A DNA stretch of 9,885 nucleotides from Chloroflexota bacterium (GTDB lineage: Bacteria; Chloroflexota; Anaerolineae; Promineifilales; Promineifilaceae), in contig JAJRTP010000606.1 in assembly GCA_024278255.1 (NCBI GenBank), forward strand, positions 1 to 9,885, written 5' to 3'. The notes beneath the pieces were generated by a model that searched no databases, was not told where the DNA came from, and saw only the letters and a program-made list of their open reading frames with translations. The translations under genes and the position numbers were made by a program. Below are positions 5,160-9,885 of the stretch, one piece after another; position 1 is the first letter of the stretch; the number at the start of each line of letters is the position of its first letter.

Positions 5160-6137
5160 CTATTCCACCACCCGCATCGGCCATTTGCCTTGTTTGCGGG
5201 AGAGGTAGTTGGCGCGGAATTGGGCGAAGTCGGGGTCGAGGGCGGAAAGGGGGTGGAGACGGCCGTTTACCAGCACGTCCGGGTCAATAGCCCGCAGTTT
5301 GGTGCTGATGCGGAAGGTGGGATTGGCTTCGTCCCAGACAAATTCGGTGTCCGGGGAGACGAGACGCAGCCAATTTTTCAGTTGGGCGTCGTCGCCGCTG
5401 CGCAGCTTGGCCCAGAACGGTTCGTCAGTCAGCCAGAAATCCTCTTCGCTGATGAGGCCGATTTGCAGGGCGCGGCGGATGGCCTGAGCGGTCACTTCGT
5501 AAAGGCCGACTTCGCGGAAATTGGCCCAACTGGCGTCATCACATTGGATGTAGGTGCGGCCCAGCCAGTTGGCGGCGGGGACGGAGGTGGTGGTGATACG
5601 GCCGTCTGCCACCACCAACTGTGCCAATGCCTGATCAATATCCGCTTGCGTCGCTAAACCCAACCCCTGACAATCCCGCAAAAAATAATCCAGCCTGTCC
5701 GCGCACAACCGGGGGGAGGGCTGCTCTAGTAACGGGTACGCTTCCTCGTGCAAAAAGTCAGTCCAATCGTAACCATAACGGCTTAAAATGGCGGGCAAAT
5801 CGGTTTGGGCCACAAACATTTCCTTCATCTCGTCGTGATAGCTCTGGTCATCGTGGCTGTCTACGGCATAATCAATAACGTGGCTGAAGGCGGTGTGGCT
5901 CACGTCGTGCAGCAGGGCGGCGATTTGTTCTTCCAGCTCCGCACCCAGCCGGCGTACCAGGAGCATGGCCCCCAGCGAATGTTCGTAACGGGTGATGGGT
6001 TGGGTGACGCCGATGAGGCCGGAAATGCCGTGCTGTAAGATGCCTTTGAGCCGCTGCATGGCCTCTGAAGCCAGCAAATCGAGCAAGACGGGTTCGGTGA
6101 TTGTGGCTGAACCATAAACTGAATCCTGATAAATCAT
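5160..6137 (-). CDS. HD-domain phosphohydrolase (dNTPase-like, COG1078 type)
   Basis: Cytoplasmic metal-dependent phosphohydrolase of 325 residues. The HD metal-binding set is complete: His53 in RYEHSLGAM, His77-Asp78 in ALLHDVSH, and Asp147 in CADRLDYFLRD. The order RYEHS...LLHDVSHTAFSH...ADRLDY is typical of the SAMHD1/COG1078-like group, some of which hydrolyse dNTPs; the true substrate is unknown. The part after about residue 165 is less conserved and not recognised. An AGGAG lies 7 bases before the start. It is transcribed away from the lipoprotein gene, with which it shares a short promoter region. It ends close to a repeat element. It could also act on another phosphorylated nucleotide. 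Confidence 0.85.
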   Translation of the reverse strand: MIYQDSVYGSATITEPVLLDLLASEAMQRLKGILQHGISGLIGVTQPITRYEHSLGAMLLVRRLGAELEEQIAALLHDVSHTAFSHVIDYAVDSHDDQSYHDEMKEMFVAQTDLPAILSRYGYDWTDFLHEEAYPLLEQPSPRLCADRLDYFLRDCQGLGLATQADIDQALAQLVVADGRITTTSVPAANWLGRTYIQCDDASWANFREVGLYEVTAQAIRRALQIGLISEEDFWLTDEPFWAKLRSGDDAQLKNWLRLVSPDTEFVWDEANPTFRISTKLRAIDPDVLVNGRLHPLSALDPDFAQFRANYLSRKQGKWPMRVVE

Positions 6138-6166
6138 AAAGAATCTCCTGAAAATTGGGTATGTGC

Positions 6167-6174
6167 ATTATAAT
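6167..6174. promoter_or_regulatory. Palindromic ATTATAAT, shared -10 of divergent genes
   Basis: ATTATAAT is its own reverse complement and gives TATAAT on both strands (plus 6169-6174, minus 6172-6167). It lies between the divergent HD and lipoprotein genes; transcripts would start near 6181 and near 6160, each about 24 bases before its start codon. The -35 boxes are weak in both directions. Symmetrical -10 elements that fire both ways are known in bacteria; use here is inferred. Confidence 0.5.
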
Positions 6175-6204
6175 AAGCGGCACATTCTGAATGAGATGAG
6201 TTAT

Positions 6205-7773
6205 ATGAGAAAAATTATCCCGGCATTATTTGTTTTGTTGATACTGATGGTTGCTTGCAGTGACGCGGCGGAAACGACGCCGACGCCCTTCCCCCCGACG
6301 CAGACCCCGCGATCTGTCTTGCGCAAAAATCAGGCGTTTCCGGTAACGCTGACGGACTTGTTACTCAATCCGGAAACATACCGGGATGCGTTGGTGCAGG
6401 TGACGGGTCGTTATGAACGACGGCCGTTACTTGTTTGTGAAAGCGCTGCGGAAACGTACCCATCCCCGGCTACCTGGGCGCTGAAAGATGAAAACGGCAT
6501 GGTCGTGGAAGCCGGAGAGTACGACGACACGTTGCGCTCCCTGCTGCCGGATGAGTTGACGATGACGGTGACCGGTTACTGGGAAGAATGGCAAGGTGTC
6601 GTGGGCTGCGGCAAGCAGGCAGAGTCTACCACGCTCTGGTATCTCAAGGTAACAGATATTGTGGCCCCCAGTCCGTTGGCTCAGGTGACGTTGACACCAG
6701 GTGGGGAAATGGTGGCTGACGGTGGTGTGGGGGATACGGCCGTTAATCCCCAAACGCCGGGAGCAACACCCATTGCCGATACGGGCGGCATCCCCACCGC
6801 TACATTAGAAAATGTCGGGGCGCTGACGCCTACGGCCGTTAACGGAGCCATGACGCCGACGCCGAATTTAGGTTTGGGCGGTGGCACGGCGACGCCTTTG
6901 CCTGGTGGTGGAACGGCTATCCCTACGCCAACTTTTATGCCGCAGGCTGGCGTGACCCCGACAACGGCCGTGACCCCACCTCCATCCGGCGCGACGCCAA
7001 CATCTGCCGGGGCGACAGTGACGCCGGGCAGCAGCATTACCGCCACACCCAACGGCGCTCCAACAGCTACGCCTAACCCGCTGGCAACGGCTACCAATTC
7101 GCCCGGCAATCTTACCGATATAATCATGGATGATATTTACACCGAAGATGTCTGGTTTGGCACGCTGGCCAGTGGTGAGAAGCATATCTGGGATGTGGTG
7201 CTGGATGACAGCAGCGCCATTACCATCAGCGTAGCCGTCGAACCGCAAATGAATATCACCTTTGATCTTGTGGATGAAAACGGCGGCATCATTGCTTCTC
7301 AAGACGTTCCGGCCGGCGGGAAAATGGGAACGGCCGCCGGTATTCCCGTTGATCCGGCACTTTTCTACACTCTGGAAATTTATTCGCCGGATGGGAGCGC
7401 GGGCGATTATGCCATTACCCTGTGGGGTGACGATGAATTTGCTGTACCGAATGAATCCAGAGGTTTTCTGGAGTATGGGCAGATGGGCAGCGCCACCCTG
7501 CAAGCTGACGGCGCCAGTCATTACTGGTATTTCTACGGGCAGGCCGGAGAGGTGGTAGATGTGGTCACTTCTTCAGAACCGGATCGCCTTCTCCTGGTCA
7601 GTTTGTATGATGGGCAGGGGGATGTTGTTGTAGATGCAAACGGGGATGACGTGGAGTTGGTGGATCAGGAAGCGTTAGGTATTCCTTTGCCGAGAACGGG
7701 CTTGTACGCTATCTGGTTGATTGAGAATGATTTTCAGTCGAGTAATTACACGATTCGGGTTAGTCGGAATTAA
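6205..7773 (+). CDS. Lipoprotein with Thr/Pro-rich linker and two PPC-like domains
   Basis: Secreted lipoprotein of 522 residues; the function is not recognised. The N-terminus is a signal peptide (MRKII, then hydrophobic residues) with lipobox LMVAC, lipidated Cys18. Residues about 35-152 form a small folded domain, perhaps OB-like (LLLNPETYRDALVQVTGRYE), with two cysteines that could pair. Residues about 155-300 are a low-complexity linker of repeated TP, ATP and GG, like wall-spanning spacers. Two beta-rich domains at about 303-415 and 420-522 resemble bacterial pre-peptidase C-terminal domains (GEKHIWDVVL...YTLEIYSPDGSAGDYAITLWG, and ASHYWYFYGQAGEVVDV...LYAIWL). The start at 6205 gives the best signal peptide and lies after the -10 box; 6196 is possible, while the ATG at 6163 precedes the -10 box. 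The linker alone holds three ACGGCCGT palindromes. A role in binding sugar or protein at the surface is a guess. Confidence 0.8.
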   Translation: MRKIIPALFVLLILMVACSDAAETTPTPFPPTQTPRSVLRKNQAFPVTLTDLLLNPETYRDALVQVTGRYERRPLLVCESAAETYPSPATWALKDENGMVVEAGEYDDTLRSLLPDELTMTVTGYWEEWQGVVGCGKQAESTTLWYLKVTDIVAPSPLAQVTLTPGGEMVADGGVGDTAVNPQTPGATPIADTGGIPTATLENVGALTPTAVNGAMTPTPNLGLGGGTATPLPGGGTAIPTPTFMPQAGVTPTTAVTPPPSGATPTSAGATVTPGSSITATPNGAPTATPNPLATATNSPGNLTDIIMDDIYTEDVWFGTLASGEKHIWDVVLDDSSAITISVAVEPQMNITFDLVDENGGIIASQDVPAGGKMGTAAGIPVDPALFYTLEIYSPDGSAGDYAITLWGDDEFAVPNESRGFLEYGQMGSATLQADGASHYWYFYGQAGEVVDVVTSSEPDRLLLVSLYDGQGDVVVDANGDDVELVDQEALGIPLPRTGLYAIWLIENDFQSSNYTIRVSRN

Positions 7774-7775
7774 CA

Positions 7776-7808
7776 AGAAGTTCAACTTCTCTAAGAAGTT
7801 GAACTTCT
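7776..7808. terminator. Hairpin between convergent genes
   Basis: AGAAGTTCAACTTCT (7776-7790) and its exact reverse complement (7794-7808) with a loop of 3 bases: a perfect 15-base stem that begins 3 bases after the lipoprotein stop and ends within the MFS stop codon. It is well placed as a two-way terminator, but the stem is AT-rich and there is no T-run. Each arm is also nearly palindromic by itself (AGAAGTT-C-AACTTCT), as in the repeat at 4273-4335, so it may instead be a repeat element. Confidence 0.55.
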
Positions 7809-9060
7809 AAGCGGCTGGGGCTTGAACCGGGCGACGGGACAAGCGATACCAGAAAAGGACGCCTAACAGTGACAAAGAGAAAGCCAGGCTGACGGCCGCC
7901 ACAGCTAAAATACTGCCCCAATCAAAAATAACGCCGGCCAGCAAACCGGCCAGGCCGGAGGCCAGCGCCACCATCATGTCGCTGGTTCCCTGCGCCCGGC
8001 CCCGTTCATTGGTGCTGAGGGAATCGGAGAGCAGGGAAGAACCGGCCACAAAGCTGAAGTTCCAGCCCAACCCCAGCAAAAAGAGGGCCAGCGCCAGGAC
8101 AAATACATTGGTGGAGAGGGGCGCAATCAGGGCGGAGGCAGCCAGAACGAGGGAGCCAGCAATAATCAGAGGGATACGGCCGTATCTGTCAATCAGCCAG
8201 CCCGTGACGCCTGACAAGCCAAACATGCCCAACGTGTGGGCCATAATCACCATAGAAATGGCCTGGGTGCTGTGATCGTTGCGGTTCATATACAGGGGGG
8301 TGATAATCATCACCATGGTCATCACCAGTTGGCCGATGATCAGGGAGGCGGTGGCCAGGATGACAGTGGGCTGACGAAAGATGCGGCGTAACGGCCGTGC
8401 CGGGGCCGCCAGCACATCAGTATGGGTTTCTTCTGCTTCCGTCGCCGCGCCAATCAGTTTGGGATCGGGGCGTAGAAAGAGGAAAACGGCAATGAGGGCC
8501 AGTAGATAGAGCAGCGCGGCCACGACAAACGGCCCGGCATCTGCCGCCAAATCAAACCAAGCCATCAATTGGGTGGAAGGTACCACCAGCAGCGGCCCAA
8601 CAATAGCGCCAATGGTACCGGCAAAGACAATCAGGCCAATCACTTTGGCCTGCTGTTTTTGGGGATACACCTCGGCGGCGACGTAGCGGCTTTGGTCAAT
8701 CGGGGCGCGTCCCATCCCTACTAGCGTAGCCCCCACCAGAAAGCCTAAAAACGAACCGGAGAAGATGGCAAATACGGCCGTAACCGCTCCCAAGACTGCC
8801 AGCATATAGCCCACCGACAAGCCCAGCCGCCGCCCGGCTTTGTCCATCAGCCAGCCCAACGGGTATGCGGCCGCCGCCCGCCCCAGCAGGGTCAGTGTGC
8901 TGGGAATACCGGCGGTACTGTCACTGCCGCTGAGGTCGGCGGCAATGATCGGCGTCAGGGTAAAGGAGGCGATGATGGCGGCAGAAAACAGGCTTTGCGA
9001 GGTAAACAGGGTGCCGGTGATGCGTTGGCGGACGGTGTTGGGTACGGCCGTAACAGTCAT
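7807..9060 (-). CDS. Major facilitator superfamily transporter
   Basis: Inner-membrane transporter of 417 residues with about 12 hydrophobic segments in two halves joined by a hydrophilic loop at about 197-230. The MFS motif A is seen in both halves at equivalent places: GWLMDKAGRR at 69-78 between helices 2 and 3, and GWLIDRYGR at 287-295 between helices 8 and 9. The substrate is not recognisable; multidrug or small-metabolite efflux is common for such proteins. The start at 9060 has a GAGG about 11 bases before it, slightly far. It begins 19 bases after the stop of the nitroreductase gene, so the two are probably cotranscribed. It converges on the lipoprotein gene over a hairpin. Confidence 0.9.
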   Translation of the reverse strand: MTVTAVPNTVRQRITGTLFTSQSLFSAAIIASFTLTPIIAADLSGSDSTAGIPSTLTLLGRAAAAYPLGWLMDKAGRRLGLSVGYMLAVLGAVTAVFAIFSGSFLGFLVGATLVGMGRAPIDQSRYVAAEVYPQKQQAKVIGLIVFAGTIGAIVGPLLVVPSTQLMAWFDLAADAGPFVVAALLYLLALIAVFLFLRPDPKLIGAATEAEETHTDVLAAPARPLRRIFRQPTVILATASLIIGQLVMTMVMIITPLYMNRNDHSTQAISMVIMAHTLGMFGLSGVTGWLIDRYGRIPLIIAGSLVLAASALIAPLSTNVFVLALALFLLGLGWNFSFVAGSSLLSDSLSTNERGRAQGTSDMMVALASGLAGLLAGVIFDWGSILAVAAVSLAFSLSLLGVLFWYRLSRRPVQAPAA

Positions 9061-9079
9061 AATGTCAAATTCCTCAACT

Positions 9080-9856
9080 TCAGTTGTTCATAAAATCTTG
9101 TTCGGCTAGGTAATCCAGCACTGATTGGGAAAATTCCTGGTGAGATTCGCGGGTGTATTTAACGGCCGTGTACACCTGAGCCAGATTTTTCACGCCGGAC
9201 GCTTCAATCATCTGCCGCAGGCGAGGGAAGCTCATGTACCGTTCCCAGCCCTTCACATCCCGTTCCCGGTAAATTTCCCGAATACGTTCATCCGTATAAT
9301 CCTGATAGGTTTCCTGATGCACCACCCCATCCAGCGGCAGGCGGTCGCGGGGCGCCGGGTCTTCCGCCGGGTAGCCCAGGGAAAAACCGACGACAGGAAC
9401 GACATTTTTGGGCAGATGCAGGATACGGCCGATTTTGTCACAATTCGCCAGTGTACTGCCCATATAACAAATACCCAGCCCTTTGGATTCGGCCGCCAAA
9501 GCCACATTTTGCGAAACCAGCGTGGCGTCAATCGTGCCAATCATAAAGCTCATAAAATTGTCAAAATTATCCGGCGCGTCATTCAGCCGCAGCCAGTGGC
9601 GCATCCGGTGGAAATCGGTGCAGAAGGTGAGCAAGACGGGTGCATCCAGCACCATAGATTGCTCCATGTGTGGTTCGTACAACTGTTCCCGCAAGGCGCG
9701 GTCACGGGTGACGATGATGGAGTAGGTTTGCATATTGCCCGATGAAGAGGCCCGGATACCGGCCTGCAAAATTTCGGTGAGAAGCGTGTCTGGTACGGGG
9801 TCTGGTTTGTATTCGCGGATAGAACGGTGTTGGTGGATGGTTTCAATAACAGTCAT
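9080..9856 (-). CDS. Nitroreductase family FMN oxidoreductase (NfsA-like)
   Basis: Flavoprotein of 258 residues in the size range of the NfsA/FRP-type NAD(P)H oxidoreductases. Typical FMN-contact regions are HQHRSIREYKPDPVP at 8-22, RASSSGNMQTYSI at 35-47, SKGLGICYMGS at 124-134 and VVGFSLGYPAEDP at 155-167 followed by PRDRLPLD. There is no signal peptide, so it is cytoplasmic. It likely transfers electrons from NAD(P)H to quinones, nitro compounds or flavins; the natural substrate is unknown. No clear ribosome site precedes the start at 9856, and only 29 bases of upstream sequence are in the window. With the MFS gene 19 bases downstream, a reduction-plus-export or stress-response pair is conceivable, but this rests on spacing only. 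Confidence 0.88.
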   Translation of the reverse strand: MTVIETIHQHRSIREYKPDPVPDTLLTEILQAGIRASSSGNMQTYSIIVTRDRALREQLYEPHMEQSMVLDAPVLLTFCTDFHRMRHWLRLNDAPDNFDNFMSFMIGTIDATLVSQNVALAAESKGLGICYMGSTLANCDKIGRILHLPKNVVPVVGFSLGYPAEDPAPRDRLPLDGVVHQETYQDYTDERIREIYRERDVKGWERYMSFPRLRQMIEASGVKNLAQVYTAVKYTRESHQEFSQSVLDYLAEQDFMNN

Positions 9857-9885
9857 GATGGTTCTGTAAAACGATTTTGTAAATC

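Larger units (their letters stand above)
1031..9169. repeat. 18 copies of the palindrome ACGGCCGT
   Basis: Exact copies start at 1031, 1149, 2498, 2646, 3185, 3322, 4391, 5259, 5598, 6420, 6736, 6832, 6964, 8176, 8391, 8774, 9044 and 9162. All lie in protein genes: 3 or fewer in each gene except 4 in the lipoprotein gene and 0 in the GxxExxY gene. They are read in three frames: Thr-Ala-Val ten times, x-Gly-Arg six times, Arg-Pro twice. Six are extended to TACGGCCGTA. Single-mismatch forms occur at 7330, 7892 and 9425. By chance about 0.2 copies would be expected at 55% GC. Confidence 0.85.

Noticed and set aside
4902..5657. 251-residue plus-strand open frame starting in the gap after the regulator
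   Set aside because: It runs through the repeat element and then antisense to the HD gene, with no recognisable domain or ribosome site.
6163..6204. Earlier start of the lipoprotein at 6163
   Set aside because: It would put charged residues before the signal peptide and places the start codon before the predicted -10 box.

Overview
The window looks like the chromosome of a free-living, probably aerobic bacterium with GC content a little above one half by eye. The best guess is Chloroflexota (Anaerolineae, Ardenticatenia or a relative), with modest confidence. The grounds are a lipoprotein with a long Thr/Pro linker and paired PPC-like domains, arrays of ATCCGT-type intergenic repeats, and a GxxExxY gene. 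No rRNA or other phylogenetic marker is present. No tRNA, rRNA or CRISPR array was seen.

Left part (143-4845, all minus strand): a tyrosine-degradation cluster. In transcription order it holds an Lrp/AsnC-type regulator, a class I/II PLP aminotransferase (tyrosine to 4-hydroxyphenylpyruvate, inferred), 4-hydroxyphenylpyruvate dioxygenase (to homogentisate) and homogentisate 1,2-dioxygenase (to maleylacetoacetate). Maleylacetoacetate isomerase and fumarylacetoacetase are not in the window. The regulator has a good sigma70-like promoter with a palindrome on its -10. A 480-base cassette splits the last two enzymes. It has imperfect terminal inverted repeats of about 42 bases built from 9-base ATCCGT units and carries one gene, a small PD-(D/E)XK-like GxxExxY protein. 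Beside it lie a second copy of one terminal repeat and what looks like a fossil 3' end of another dioxygenase gene.

Middle (4846-6137): an element of about 200 bases with the same kind of ends but no gene (4952-5152), then an HD-domain phosphohydrolase gene on the minus strand.

Right part (6138-9885): a plus-strand lipoprotein gene that diverges from the HD gene over a palindromic -10 box. It ends in a hairpin shared with a convergent minus-strand pair, an MFS transporter preceded by a nitroreductase-family flavoprotein.

Over the whole window, the perfect palindrome ACGGCCGT occurs 18 times, always inside genes and in unrelated protein families. This is roughly 80 times the composition-based expectation and resembles the cyanobacterial HIP1 phenomenon with a different word. 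This palindrome and the GxxExxY cassette with its gene-less relative are the two most interesting signals.
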